64,000 nucleotides of DNA from Ornithodoros turicata (GCF_037126465.1 NC_088203.1:88288668-88352667); one strand, 5' to 3'. Counted from the first letter of the stretch, positions 46,165 to 58,104 are shown. Numbers and translations are program-made. Notes: generated by a model from the sequence alone, not told the origin.

Positions 46165-46500
46165 TCAGATATTAGTAAAACGTACCGGCTGCTCCGTCAT
46201 CATGTTGTCTAGCACCAGCCTCGATTTACTCGCCATTACATCTGTCTTGGGAGTAGCAGTGGAGTGACAACAGCACCGGAAGTACACATCCGGCAGGGCT
46301 ACCTTCCGAAAAGTTATAAAAGACATGGTTCGTCCCCGGGAATATACTATGCTAAGCTGCTCCTGAGAGGCAACAGTGCTTTGTTGCATAGTTATAACAT
46401 CAAAGCGCTGACATCTAATCAATCTTAAAAGAGTAACACATTTGTCCCGCCGAGAAAGACCTCGCACGTTGACTGTGACTACCTCGAAATATTATTGCCC
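46165..46500 (-). pseudogene. LINE endonuclease (APE-type) N-terminal fragment
   Basis: On minus a frame reads EVVTVNVRGLSRRDKCVTLL and RLIRCQRFDVITMQQST. This resembles the first block of the LINE apurinic-type endonuclease (the N-x-RGL then FDVIxLQE pattern). The catalytic Glu of LQE is Gln here. The following sequence loses the expected motifs, and the downstream RT block appears only at 45680, so the element is decayed or deleted. Confidence 0.55.
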
Positions 46501-47128
46501 GATTGAACGTATCCCTTCTTTCCGGGCATGCCGCTACGCTACCAGGGGATGACATGCTCACCCAAGGACGTCCTGAGAAGTGGGCCCTTCTTCCTGCCGT
46601 TGAAGCACGATCTGATACAGAGCGCCATATAACCGACTCGTTACGCTTCCGAGTAGACCGCCCCAGCTGCAGAGTGCTCAGCATACAGCTCCGTATCTTC
46701 ATACCATAATGGAACTGATACGTCCTCGGAGCCATTATTCCATGTTTGCGCATCATTCAATGTTGTGCTTGTTGTGCTGGAGTGCTTGATGAAGGACTTG
46801 CAGCTGTTGTAGGAGCAGGATAGCTGTAGGTACATCCCTGGAGGAGAACTACGTCGAACGGAATGAGATCTCTCGCCGCATCACGGACTAGTGGTGCAGG
46901 TGCGTTCCTTACGTCGGCGCTTCAATCTTGGATGTCTGCTGCAGGATGACTAGTAGGAGAATCTTCGAATAATAACGTGAAGTAGATTTACACGTAAGGT
47001 GAGTCAGCCTATTTGTGTGGACAAATGCGGCACGTGCCGCAGGGTAAGGAGTATGCGGACAGTTTCGACCACATGGAGTTCTTTTGACGTGCACCGGAAA
47101 TCTCCGACACACGGTGCTTCAGGCAATG

Positions 47129-47250
47129 TTTACCTCCCCCACATTGCTACCATCCTCGGCCGAGATTGAACCCGCGATCTTGAGCTCAGCCCAAGCCAAG
47201 ATCGCGGGTTCAATCCTGACCGAGAACGGTAGCGATGTGGGGAAGGTAAC
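47129..47250. repeat. Palindrome of two B-box-containing arms
   Basis: Arms of about 55 bp are inverted around a short centre near 47185-47195. Each holds ccgcgatcttg and gggttcaatcc in opposite orientation, and gggttcaatcc resembles a pol III B box. The same arm recurs once at 53622-53660. The pairing explains long open frames on both strands. Two tRNA-SINE-like pieces meeting head to head is one explanation. Confidence 0.65.
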
Positions 47251-47954
47251 AGCTTCTTCACGCTTATTTGCCTTCTCTAGCTCAGCGTCCATCTCCGTTG
47301 CGTTATCGTTTTCCTCGAGGACACTCACAGCGTTCGACTGCTGCTGCGTATAGGTTCGTGGGAAGACTGGGACACGTGGCCAAACATGCGGCGATCTCGA
47401 AGAATCCTATCTGCATCATTTACGTTTTATTTTGTATGCAAATTAAGATTGATTGTCCTGTAACCTAACGATCAATACGGGCGATATGATTTTTGATTTT
47501 TTTCTTTCAATTATTCCTGGGTGACATTTGTAGCGCAAAATATAAACATATTCGCAAAGCGGAACTCCACTCATATTTTCAATATGTGTTGAGTTATTCT
47601 TCCTCCCAAACTTCTGTTCGGTGTGCTGCTTCTCTTCCGAGTGTCAAGCGAATCCAGCAGAGTGACTAATATTCAGGGAGTGACTGAGTGATTGAGTGAA
47701 AAGTGATTCTACAAGGTGTGGAACGAACCACATAGTTGAAACCGAAGCCCGACTCGCTAGCCGACGGTTACGCCCGCGCTACACTGATGACGTCACCAGT
47801 GCAGCGACAACAGACATGCGTCGTCAAACGGCACGTTGTTGAGGAACTTGCTAGGGGTTCCATTTCGTGCAGGAAGAAATACAAAAAAAATCCGTTTAAA
47901 AATCATCCAGTGATTGCATTCTGGAAGAACGTTGCTTCAAGTATGTTTTTACGA

Positions 47955-48300
47955 ACAACAACAATTATATTTTGACGATGAAGTGAGGAGGTTGTCCACT
48001 CTAGGAGTGGAACGCTACCCCATAGCTAGGGCGTTTAATAAGAGTGATTACGACGATGAGAGATAACGATGATGATCGGAGTGGCGAACGCGATCCTGAT
48101 CATGATGGTGGGAGTGCCCGAGGGCGCTGTCGGAGTAACAATGAATCCTTTAGGCCAGTCGCCTAACAAAAACCAGCTACATGGCCGCCCTGGAGTGGGT
48201 CGTGGTGTCCCAAGGGCCGAGGATGCACGACAGGTTGAAGGGACGGCTGTATATTTTTACAAAAACAACAATTATATTTTGTTGATGAAGTGGGGAGGTC
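47955..48300 (-). repeat. LINE 3' UTR copies (two stacked)
   Basis: A CAA tract, ttatattttgacgatgaagt, then gagtggaacgctaccccata and gtcgccta. It parallels 36884-37190 closely, including the gatcctgatc-tgatggtggg and ggatgcacg segments. A second tail begins at about 48265 (aacaacaattatattttg). No coding region is attached. Confidence 0.6.
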
Positions 48301-48904
48301 TTCCAGGCTTCCATACGCTTCCATATCACTCGAAGACTTGTATAGGTTCCTCGTTGGGGCACAACGAGCGCAATTAGTAACATTATACTGCAATTGCCTG
48401 CAATGCAGCGCTTTGTACCGCAGCCATTCCTCCACTGCACGGCGATGGGGGGAAAGCCACATCCACAAGGGATTAAAAGGTATAGGTACAACAACACTCT
48501 TTTCTTTTATTTGATGTGCACTTTGAAACTAATAAATCTAAACTGAAATCCGCACGAAGGGCAAAATTATGAGCGCAATTCAATGAAAAGCTTTGGTGAA
48601 TAGGGTTATTTTGGTGCAAATATGGTGAGCTAGTTCAAATAAGTCACTGCTACGATATAAGCTAAGCCAACCGTTCAGCTCGAATGATCCGTATTACATC
48701 GCTTCCTTATTTCAAATAGAGTTTCGAGATGTTCGGGTAAAATAAATCAGTTCAAAATCGGCGACTTGAAGCTCTATAACTGTGTACTAGGACGAAAGTT
48801 TAAAAAAGCTAATTTTATACGCAATAATATATTATAAAACAAAAGAAAGCAATATTAGAGAGGACTGCAAGGTAAATCTCAGCAAACAGGCGCACGTCAA
48901 CAGA

Positions 48905-48965
48905 ACCCCAGGTGGTTGAAATTATCCGCAGTACTGCCCTGCGGCGCGTGCAACATGTCGCCACA
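48905..48965. repeat. Dispersed repeat copy A
   Basis: The sequence ccaggtggttgaaattatcc, then gcagtactgccctgcggcgc and gtgcaacatgtcgccacac recurs at 62530-62592. It is unassigned, but its style fits a common tick dispersed repeat. Confidence 0.5.
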
Positions 48966-49412
48966 CATATATACATAGCTTGCACGTGACGTCACACCAT
49001 AGCTTTACCCGTGCTTTTTCCCTCTTTTTGGTGTACAGGCGTACCGTGCCTATACGCGTGCTACTTTTCCCTCTTTCTGGAGAACGGTGCAACCTATCTG
49101 TAGGCAGACTTACATGTAATATACACTACCATTACCATTTATTGTTATTAGGCCTTATTGCACGTCACTGAAACGCAGAGAGCGATAACAAAGAATGCCG
49201 TTTAATGTGTTTGACGCGTTTGACATGTAAATGCAAACCGGAACTTATGAAAGTTTCGGTTTTACGCGAACACAGTACGAAAACCTTATCAATGCTGCCA
49301 ATTCGCTGCCATTACGTCTTCAACTTATTAGACTACACGCCAGTCAGCTTAGTAAAGTCTCCTCCTTCCTCCTCAGATAAACATGACAGTACCAATGAGG
49401 AAGGATCATATA

Positions 49413-51880
49413 ACAACAACAACAACTTTATTTGAATGATGACGAGTGGGGACTGGGCAGTTTCATGGCCAGGGGCGATATCGTACCCTATTGCTGGCAA
49501 GAACGCTATAAACAACGACGCGCCAATCGACTTTCATTCTTTGCTTATATATCCACGCAGATTGTGGACGCGTTTAGTGTACCGTAGGTAATGTCACATT
49601 GAAGTTATCCACAGTGCACTCTCTAAGCGGGATAGATAAACAGGGCATGTCGGTAATGTCGAAATTGGCTCGACGTTGTTGGCCACACGTTAGCGGGCAT
49701 CGTCACGACCATAGCAGAAAGGGGTGAAGGGTGAGAGGCGAGGTAAGTACAGCACGGATGTGTCCGATATGCACTGTGGGTGGCGAGTACGCTAGAGGTA
49801 TCTTTGCGCTAGATCCGGTAAGCAGGTGGTGCTGGTGGTGCTGGTGGGACTGCTTGCCGTAGGCGGCCCTGATCGGATGGGCAACGTCACGACTATTTCA
49901 GGAGGGATCGTGCGTCCTGCACCAACTTCACAGGGAACTATGTCTTTAAGCAGGTGATGGTGGTGATGGTAAAAGCAGGATGGTGAAGCCGGTAAGTAGG
50001 GGGGAGGGGTAATGGCAGGATCGGCTCGGCGTTGTTGGTCACACAGAAATGGGCGTGGTGACAACTATAGCAAACAAGAAAAAAAAAGAACGGGTGGAGG
50101 ATGGAGGACCAAGGGTAGGGTAAGAATACGTAGGGGGTGTGTGAGTTCGTCGGAGACGGCAAATGCTAGAGGAGTCGTTGAGCAAGACCCGCGTGCTGCA
50201 GAAAGAGAACGAGGTTTCTTGCTTCAGCGGAACGTTCGTCATAGGAACCAACAGGGTAGAGGATGTCCGCTATCGTGCTGGTCGGCATGCCAGCTAACGT
50301 GCCTATAAGCAAGTGGTGATGGTAGTGACGGTGAAAGGGTTCTCCGTTGTCGGCCTCACAGAGGATTGCAACGTCAAGACTAACGCCCAGGGCCGACAAG
50401 GAAGGGGGGGGTCGCAGTACCTTGCCATTGTTGGCCGCACTCAGGTGGGCATCGTCACGACTATAGCAAAAAAAAAAAAAAAGCAGAAAAATGGGAGACG
50501 AGAGTTGACGATTTCGAAATGAGGCCTAGGCAGGATGAACGATACTGATGGGACGGAGGTGTAGATGAGAGGTGCACTGGAGTGGTATTTCCACGAGGCC
50601 CGTTTCTTCAGGAAAACGCACGAGGTTGCGTGTTTCTGTAATTCGCTCTGCATAAGAACCTCCGGGGAAGAGGACGTCTGCCACTATGCCAGGCCTGGGG
50701 TGGGAAAGGTGAGGTGCCGATAGGCAGGAAAGGGGGGTAATTGCAGGAACGGCTCGCCGGATAGATGATGAAGGGTGGAGATGCGTAAAGAGTGCATAAG
50801 GGTGCAGAAGGACCACCGGGGTAGAGGATGTCCGCTAGCGTGCCCGAGCTGGAGCGAGGGACATGGGCTTCGCGCGCAGAATAGTATACTCGGCAGTCTC
50901 GTAGGATGTGTTCGATTGTGTTAGGCTGTTGTCAGTGGCCACAGCAGGCGTCACCCCTAGACCCGATCTTGAATAGTTGAGAGTTGGTGAACGCGGACCC
51001 AGTGCGGAACCTATGGAGCACGATCTCTATGCTTCGAGGAAGGTTTTTCACGCGAAGAATGGGGCGATGATGGTGCATGATGTCCCGTATCCCAGGGTGG
51101 CGCAGTTCAACAAGCGGCTGAACGGCCATTTGCCTGTCGGTGTCGTCCGGAGTTGGCAAAATATTGCTGCACCCCAGGTGTGCCGAGGACGCTAGCTGGT
51201 CCGCCCTTTCTCTGCCGCCGGCACCGACGTGGGACGGGATCCACTGGAATACGATATCACGTACGGTTTGTTTATGATGAGCGCACGATCTTCTAATACT
51301 GAGCGCTAAGATGTTGTGACACATGGGGTTCATCACGACTCATAGAGCGCTTCTCGAGTTTGTGAGTAGGACTGCCCTTGCGAACCCTCGCCCCTGAACC
51401 GCAGCAGCTGCGTGCTGGAGAGCCAGGAGTTCAGCAGTCGTAGAGGATGTCCGGTAGCGCGATGTTCTCCCTTGCCAGGCCACGTTCACTGATGGCGTGT
51501 GAAAGGCACAAGTAGCACTTTTGGTACGGTCGTCCATAGAGCCATCAGTAAATTCTAGAGCATGTGAGTGGTACACGTCACTTATAAGGTTCTCAGCCGC
51601 CACTCTAGCGACCAGGGGGCTACATTCCCTCTTTTTATGAATGCCCGAAACGTAGAGTGTTATACCGTAGAGCGTTGTCTAAGTACCGGAGCCACCTAAG
51701 CTCGGAATGAATACTAACGGGCTTTTCCTTGTCCTCCAGATAAGTCTGGGTAATCCCAGAGAAGCTGGGTATTCCAAGCGCCGTTCTTATTCCTGTCCGA
51801 TGGAGCCGCTCAAGAGCCTGCCAATAAGCGGGAAAGGGGGGGGCGAGGGGGTGCACGCCCCTCTGTGACACTTGTCTCTT
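49413..51880 (-). pseudogene. RNase H-bearing LINE (I/R1 group-like), 5'-truncated, with repeated 3' cassettes
   Basis: Read on minus from 51871: an RT C-terminal region (YWQALERLHRTGIRTALG). Next comes an RNase H domain with EFTDGSMDD, TTAELLAL, LLTNSRSAL (the usual catalytic Asp is Asn) and WIPSHVGAGGRERADQLA. A terminal finger follows (DACCGH, then after a stop TIEHILRDC). The frame breaks near 51605-51635, 51337-51340 and 50932. The 3' part repeats a cassette that encodes an ADILYP-G-SY block and ends gtcgtgacgatgccc. The tail is (TTG)n, with gatgacgagtgggg at 49435. Dead copy. Confidence 0.75.
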
Positions 51881-51955
51881 ATGATGTTAATAATTGTCAC
51901 AAAATGTGTGCGCGCCTCGCACTTTCTACAAATCAGGAGGGATAACGGAACCAAC

Positions 51956-52200
51956 AATCATTTTATTTTGGTGATTATGAATGCGGAGTCCATCGGCAGA
52001 GGCGATGTCCTACCCCATCGCATGCAGTAATTTGTTGAAAATGGGACGATCAGTCTCAGAGTGAGAAGTGAAGTCATACATCGTCCAAAAAGGTTGTATT
52101 GTTGAGCCACAGAATTAGTGAGCCCATCTTCCTTATCGCTTTAGCGCACGGTTCCCTACATCCTCCGGTTAGTAATGCCCTTAGGTGGGCTGGAGTTTAC
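51956..52200 (-). repeat. LINE 3' tail fragment
   Basis: The sequence attttattttggtgattatg, then gcggagtccatcggcagagg and cgatgtcctaccccatcg. It is a diverged copy of the tail family at 45051 and 33828. Confidence 0.5.
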
Positions 52201-53620
52201 CATAGATCAAGTCGTTTTGCCACAGTGCTGGGGAGTGGTCGGCACTCACTGTGATGCTCATGGCGAACTTCAATCTGAGGGTGTGATGTGATGTGATGTG
52301 ATGGTGAAAAAAAAAAAAATATTGGTCCAATATTCGGCCTAGATGTGCTGCTTGGGTTGATATCATCGAATGGCTGAGGACCCAGGAGCTTTACAAGGTC
52401 AAATGGCCGGCATCCACGCGAGCCGGAACTTGGTTCTAGTGTCCTGCCTATAGTGTCTAGCGCTGTACCATTTGCAGTGTACGTGATTTGTTCGTTGATT
52501 TAGTGCGGGAGATGCAGTACTTCGAAGGCTGCGTTACCAGCGGTCTACTCCTTACTCTTCATTGATTCATCATATTGACTCGTTAAGCTCCAGAAAGGTA
52601 CTATTCCAATATCTAATGAAACCCACCGCAAAACTGCGAAAAACACTCTGATTCCTGAGCATGCTAAATCTGCGCAAACACTGTACATTATGCACGGCAG
52701 GTGCGCTCAATATCCCATTTTCCTTCGCTGATATTCATTTGGAGAGAACACGGCCGCGTGTTCTGCAGATCATTATCCTTCATTCGTGAAGAGATTTGCT
52801 CCCGTCGGAAATGTTGATAAGCCTTCGATGTCGTCCCCCTCCCCTCCCACACACAGGGACGTAAGCAGGTCCACTCGGTTCACACAATCACCCAACAGAG
52901 CGCATTTCGGAAGTCATCAAGGGCACGCATTCCTCAACACCACGGCGGCTTAATTGGAGTGCGCCGAAGGGACTTCCGCAGGATGTTGAAGCCGCAATGG
53001 GCAATTCTCACTTGCCATTACAGGTTACGCTGTTTCAGCATCCCTTACCGGAACCCTTCACCGTACGGGCACAAGAAACTTGTTCAACCACCAAAACAGT
53101 GCGCTCTTCTATAAAAAAAGAAAAAAAAAAAGGGTGGAGCAGTTACACCTTTTAGTAGGTAATAGTTGCCGCATATGTTGTGCCTAAAAGGTTACAAAGT
53201 TCTAGCTGCTACCTACGATTGATAGGGTTAACGCTTCTTATCCGGTAAGCGAGGGGGCGTACGCCATTTTGTAGCAATTTGCATATATGATAATTGCTTT
53301 TACCACCCTTTTACTCCCTTTATCAGACGCTATGTTGACCTAGGTGCCAACTATAGAAGTTACTCCCTTTTCACTGCTTCTCTTTCTTAGAGTTTGTAAG
53401 GGCCTCAGGAGGAGTGCCACGGATATTTCGAACAGCGGCTGTTCTTCTTGTGTACAACGGCGTCAACATTTACATCACATTTAAAGAGCTAGATTTAATG
53501 AATTTGAAAGGGTAAATATATCGGCCGCTCTCGTCCTATAAGGCTCTCCATTTAGCATTTCGTCGCCGGTTCACTTGATTTTCTACCCAACGACACAAAC
53601 AATGGAGTTGCATTGGCTCA
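52201..53620. other. No recognised gene
   Basis: No frame longer than about 60 codons with recognisable content. A (gtgat)n patch and an A run lie near 52285-52320. Confidence 0.5.
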
Positions 53621-53621
53621 T

Positions 53622-53670
53622 TGAGCTCAAGATCGCGGGTTCAATCCGTGCCGAGGACACACCAGCGTGA
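53622..53670 (+). repeat. B-box-containing arm copy
   Basis: The sequence gagctcaagatcgcgggttc then aatccgtgccgagg matches the arm of the palindrome at 47129-47250. Confidence 0.55.
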
Positions 53671-53952
53671 GGGCTCGGGGTAAATCTACCGGATTTCGGT
53701 CTCATGAACCGTGGTATCGCTCTTAGCGCGGCCTTGCGAATCCTTCACCGAGTGGAGGACACACCAACGAAAGTATTATAGGGGCACTGGATGGGACCAT
53801 TCGTACGGGGGCCTTCCTCGAGCATCAACAACCCGTGATCAGCAGTAGTACCGCAACGCTTCCACGCAGCTATTTGTGCATATCAGCAGAAACTGTCGTC
53901 CCTTGTTCCTGCTTCCAGCCTGGTGTCAACTTCGCCCTCATCTATGGCAAAA

Positions 53953-54257
53953 CCAGCGGCAAGGCCGAGCGGGTTAAAGCGCGCGTCCCTCTCGTTGGTG
54001 GTAGCCAAGGTCGTGCTGAAGACTGGGAGGGGGTGGGTTCGAATCCTACCAGCGGTTGTGCTGTCTGAGGTTTTCCCTGGGTTTTCCGAAGACTTCCCAG
54101 ACAAATGTCGGCACAGTTCTCCATGAAGTCGGCCCAGGACGCATATTAACCCCTGTCCCCCACCTCTTCCTGCTGTCCCCGCTCCATCTGTCCACACCTG
54201 TACGCCGCTCATAGCCACAGTTGCTTCGCGACGCTAACACGAAATTTCAAAAAAATA
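53953..54257 (+). repeat. tRNA-derived SINE, complete-looking (Ruka-like)
   Basis: The tRNA-related head has an A box (aaggccgagcgggttaa, about 53961-53977) and a B box (gggttcgaatcctacc, 54035-54050). The long variable-arm spacing suggests a Ser/Leu-type tRNA. The body (gaggttttccctgggttttc, then gtacgccgctcatagccac) and A-rich end match the deleted copy at 1123-1260. Transcription would be by RNA polymerase III and mobilisation by a LINE. No intact partner LINE is visible here. Confidence 0.8.
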
Positions 54258-54258
54258 T

Positions 54259-54823
54259 ATGGCAAAAAAGGTTCTACAGAGCACGGTTGCAACGAATGAG
54301 AGTCTGTCAAGGCGGGTGGATCATGCGTCAAATATATCCTGGACAGCAAAAGCCTGCTCCTGGCTTCCCGGACCTCTGCAGGACATTATATGGTGTTTTG
54401 CTTGTGCCATTCAGCCAACTCGGGAGCGCCGCCTCCACTCGTGGAGCATTACTACATCTGAGACTTGCCCCTACTGCATGCACACATTGGGAGGCAAACG
54501 AGCATGTTGTATTCAATTACCACATTGCACGCATATTCTGGAGCATAGCTAGACGATCCACATGCATCTGTGGTCCCGTGCAATTTGGTCAACGTCTTCC
54601 GCATCGTCTAAGTGTGCTGTTCACCGCGTGTGGCGCAGTGGTGTCGCGGACTGCTCGTTGTCGGGCAGTAGCCCAGCGCCGACGTACAGGTCCTGTATCC
54701 CTCTTGCTGCGAAGGACGCGTGTTTTGCTCACGAATGTATTGCAACGTGTGCTACTCGGCCTTGCTGAACAGGAGTTCCTCCGCAAGTGGCGATCTCATC
54801 CTTCACTTCTTGTGCGCGAATAG
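54259..54823 (+). pseudogene. LINE C-terminal zinc-finger fragment
   Basis: The plus frame encodes RERRLHSWSITTSETCPYC. After a frameshift near 54490 it continues ANEHVVFNYHIARIFW and finally EFLRKWRSHPSLLV. This is the CxxC...H...(C) finger at the end of many LINE reverse transcriptases, with one cysteine replaced (NYHIAR for the usual HCPxAR). The upstream RT is missing. It lies directly behind the SINE tail. Confidence 0.6.
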
Positions 54824-54972
54824 ATGTGTAATCCTAATGGGTGTATGTATATTGTATTGCACATACTATGGGTTTTATGTACTCATCTATCTTGAGTGCA
54901 TGTCAATGTGTTTGTGTGTCTATTTACAGAATATGTAGACAGTATGCTATACGTATATACTGTAGTATACTA

Positions 54973-55178
54973 TGTTGACAGATGGTCATCCCAGCTGAGA
55001 CAGCATTGCTTACAACACTGAGTATTTTCGAGAGAACCTTTGCTTCATTTTTGTTGGTTTGGTTTTTGAGAACAAAAATGACGAATAAACGGCTGGCTTT
55101 GGCGAGGCGCGCGACAGCACATTCTACTTCGCCACTCAGTCAGTGAACGGAACACTACCGTCTACCTGTAGCTGCCCA
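54973..55178 (+). repeat. 5' LTR of Ty1/copia element
   Basis: A 206-bp TG...CA repeat (tgttgacagatgg ... gtagctgccca) matching the 3' LTR at 62070-62257. It contains a likely polyadenylation signal (gaataaacgg). Compared with the 3' LTR it has about 18 extra bases near 55128-55150 and scattered substitutions, so the insertion is old. No clear target duplication was found. Confidence 0.85.
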
Positions 55179-55293
55179 ACAAGGGCTATGGGCCCAGGAG
55201 CGCAGTCACAGCTGCAGCAAGAGGAAGGATTTTGAGCAGCCGCAACACTGCTACTGCTTTTTGAGGAGTCGCGCCGGAAGAGATTGACTGAAG

Positions 55294-56091
55294 ATGGACG
55301 AGGCTTCGAAGAGCACCCATGTCGAGAAACTGGAAGGGTACAACTACCCGACTTGGAGATTCAAGGTGACAGTCTACCTTAAGACGAAAGGTCTGTGGAC
55401 AGCAATTCAGGACGATCCGCCGATAGCCACGGAAGCCAGAAGCTCTTGGAACAAGGATGAGGAAGCTCTGAATGTGATCGTTCAGACGTTATCAAGTAGC
55501 CAAACCACCTACGTGATTAACCAGACGAGCACCAAATGTGCGTGGGACCGTCTGGAGCAAGTTAATCGAGGACAAGTCCTTCAAAAGAAGTTAGCCCTCC
55601 GTCGTAAGTTAAACTCAGCGAGATGGGACAAGCGCGCCGAAACGGCCATCCAGTACATGCAGCGCATCGGGTCGCTTGGGGAGCAGCTTCGGGTTCTCGG
55701 CGATAATGTTGAGGATGCTGAGATCGCATCAATTGCCATTCAAGGTCTACCGATGGCGTACCATGGAGTAGCGCGAACGTTTGATGTTTGTTCGATCTCG
55801 GACCTTACACCGGAGAAAGTTAGACACGCCCTTTTACGGGAAGAACGACAACAGACCGAAAATGAGACTGCCGACGAGGCCGCCTGCAAGGCTCGTACTT
55901 ACCACAAGCCAAGAGAGGAACACTTCAAGTGTTACAATTGTGGAAAACCCGGCCATGTTGCAAGGAACTGTCGCTCCAACGGCAACGGACTGGCGAGGCA
56001 GTCCAACTACCGTGGGAACTTGAGGACGAGGAGAATCCCGCCCATGGACCAGAGGTGGGCAGTGGCAAAGAGCACGGTTTGCGAGAACTGA
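55294..56091 (+). CDS. gag: copia Gag (nucleocapsid) protein
   Basis: 266 codons from ATG at 55294. The N-terminal half has the copia-type Gag pattern (EGYNYPTWRFKVTVYL, W near residue 18, then GLWTAI). A zinc knuckle CYNCGKPGHVARNC (CX2CX4HX4C) lies near residues 213-226 and binds RNA. A stop follows and the protease lies in another frame, so this copy would make Gag alone. Frame intactness over 798 nt contrasts with the broken pol. Confidence 0.85.
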   Translation: MDEASKSTHVEKLEGYNYPTWRFKVTVYLKTKGLWTAIQDDPPIATEARSSWNKDEEALNVIVQTLSSSQTTYVINQTSTKCAWDRLEQVNRGQVLQKKLALRRKLNSARWDKRAETAIQYMQRIGSLGEQLRVLGDNVEDAEIASIAIQGLPMAYHGVARTFDVCSISDLTPEKVRHALLREERQQTENETADEAACKARTYHKPREEHFKCYNCGKPGHVARNCRSNGNGLARQSNYRGNLRTRRIPPMDQRWAVAKSTVCEN

Positions 56092-56122
56092 AGAGGCAGA
56101 ACGCCTAGCGGAGAACTTTGCC

Positions 56123-56686
56123 TTGCGGACCACTTCAAGTGATGAGCTCAATTTAGCCAGAAACACCAGATGGTCAATAGATTCAGGCGCAAGCAGTCAC
56201 ATGACCGGTTGCAAGGACTTACTACAGGATTTTAGAGACAACACTGCCAAGAAGGTATCTCTAGCGGATGACATGGAAATCGCCTGCGTAGGTACAGAGA
56301 CTGTCTTATTCAACGTCACAAGGAATGGCCAGCGCAACAGGTTGTCTGCGAAGGATGTACTATATGTCCCGAACATGGACGAGGACCTAATATCCGTGTC
56401 AAAGCTGACAGACAAAGGAATGGATGTTAACTTCTCAGGCGAACAGTGTACTGTTTATCAGAATGGCAACTTCGTTTTTGAGGGGTTAAAGGACGCAGGA
56501 GTCTACAAAATGCAAGCCGAAGTCGTGGTACCGCAAGAACAGGCAAACGTGGCAGACAACCCAGCAGCAGGATGGCACAGGCGGATGGGACACTTAAACT
56601 ATGACACACTGAAAGTGATGGCCAAAGACGGATCGTTCGAGGACTCCTGCCAACCAACGATGATAACTGCGACTATTGTGTGCTAG
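56123..56686 (+). pseudogene. pol: copia protease and gag-pre-integrase segment (broken)
   Basis: The aspartic protease active site appears as WSIDSGASSHMTG at about 56173. The gag-pre-integrase zinc motif follows (WHRRMGHLNYDTL near 56571). Its second half (CDYCVLGKC) lies in a different frame at about 56668, so a frameshift has occurred. In a live element these would be part of one polyprotein with gag. Confidence 0.85.
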
Positions 56687-57215
56687 GGAAGTGCACAAGG
56701 CTCCCATTCAAGCCAACCAAGAATGTACCCCGACAAAAATACTAGAACTGCTTCATATGGATCTGTGCGGCCCCTTCCCGCCATCCCTCGCAGGGAGCTG
56801 GTACATGCCGGTCATAGTCGACTGCAGCAGGAAGGTGACTGTTCATTTCATGAGGACGAAGGATGAGACACCGTCGGTTATACAGAACGCCGTTGAGCAA
56901 GCTGAAACTCAAACCGGCGAGAAAGTACAAAGAAACCGGACGGATAACGGTGGTGAATTTGTGGGACGGAAATTAGAGCACTTTCTCAAGGCAAAAGGAA
57001 TCGCGCATGAGAAGACAGTACCATACTCTCCCGCGCAAAACGGCGTTGTCGAACGCATGAACCGGACTTTGGTAGGAACTGCCCGTGTGCTCCTTGCGGA
57101 CGCCAAACTGCCGGAAAAGTTCTGGGCGGAAGCAGTAAACGCTGCGGCACATGTGCGAAACCGGTGCAGTAAGAGGGTACTGCAAGGGGCCGTACCAGAA
57201 GAGGTATACACAGGA
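56676..57215 (+). pseudogene. pol: copia integrase core, interrupted by LINE
   Basis: The DDE integrase residues are visible: Asp in HMDLCGPF (about 56757), Asp in TDNGGEF (about 56940) and Glu in VVERMNRT (about 57049). The frame runs into the LINE at 57216, straight after EEVYTG. It resumes at 59958 with RKQTVSYFKVFGCQAF, the conserved segment that follows the core in copia integrases. Confidence 0.88.
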
Positions 57216-57433
57216 CAGAGAGAGAGATAGAGATTTATTTTATTGATCCATCAGTGTGTACAAGTTAATTTGGTAGGACCGCTAGGCGAACCTGTATTGC
57301 GGTCCCGCAAATCTGATGTAATGCTAAATGTGCATACAAATTAAATATATAGATGAGCAAAACAAAAGTAACAACACTGTAAGTACAGTCCTACATGAAG
57401 AAACAGTGTCAGTCACGACAAAAATATGTTATC

Positions 57434-58099
57434 TCACATCTTGCTTGAGAGCATATTTCTAAAAATATGAAGGCTAGTCGCTTTTTTAACCTCAGATGCA
57501 AGTTCATTCCAATTTTTGCCTGCGAAAGATCTAAATGAATGTAAACCATAATTAGAACGTGGACGAGGAAGTTGAATACAATAATCTTTATTCCTTAACG
57601 TATACGGGCCTGTGAAATAACTAATCGAGATTAATGAGGATTTAACCATGTTATGAAGAAGTTTATACATCAAGAGAAGACACTTGTACTCGAGTAATGT
57701 GAAAACATTAAGAAATTGAAAGGCGAAGGCAATTGAGTCAAATGGTGAAAGACCCATTATAATTCTCAAAGCTTTTTTCTGAAGCAGATACAGCGGCGTA
57801 AGATTTGATTTGTATGTAATACCATATGCTTCGATACAATAAGAGATATGACTATGGATGAGAGCGAAATAAACATTTAACGATACACTGATAGGAACTA
57901 AATATTTTAGGCGGGACAACGCAAACAACCCTTGTGAGATTTTTTTTCGAACGAAATTTATATGAGGTTGAAATGTTAAACACGGGTCTAGATATAACCC
58001 TAAGAATTTTACTGTATCTACTGCTTGTAGCCGAGTGCCACAGTAGCTAATGTCAAGATTTTGATGAGCAATCCTCCTCTGCCTGGGGTGAAAGACCAT
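57434..58099 (-). pseudogene. LINE RT thumb/C-terminal portion
   Basis: A continuous minus frame of 221 codons from the hAT junction: VKFLGLYLDPCLTFQPHI, KISQGLFALSRLKYL, YFALIHSHISYCIEAYG and LQKKALRIIMGL. These are the conserved blocks after the palm in CR1/L2/Jockey RTs. It ends at the natural C-terminus ahead of a short 3' UTR. Confidence 0.85.
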
Positions 58100-58104
58100 A
58101 TAAC

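Noticed and set aside
53953..54050. Genuine tRNA gene
   Set aside because: A and B boxes are present but a cloverleaf acceptor pairing is not evident, and a SINE body follows, so it is a tRNA-derived SINE head.
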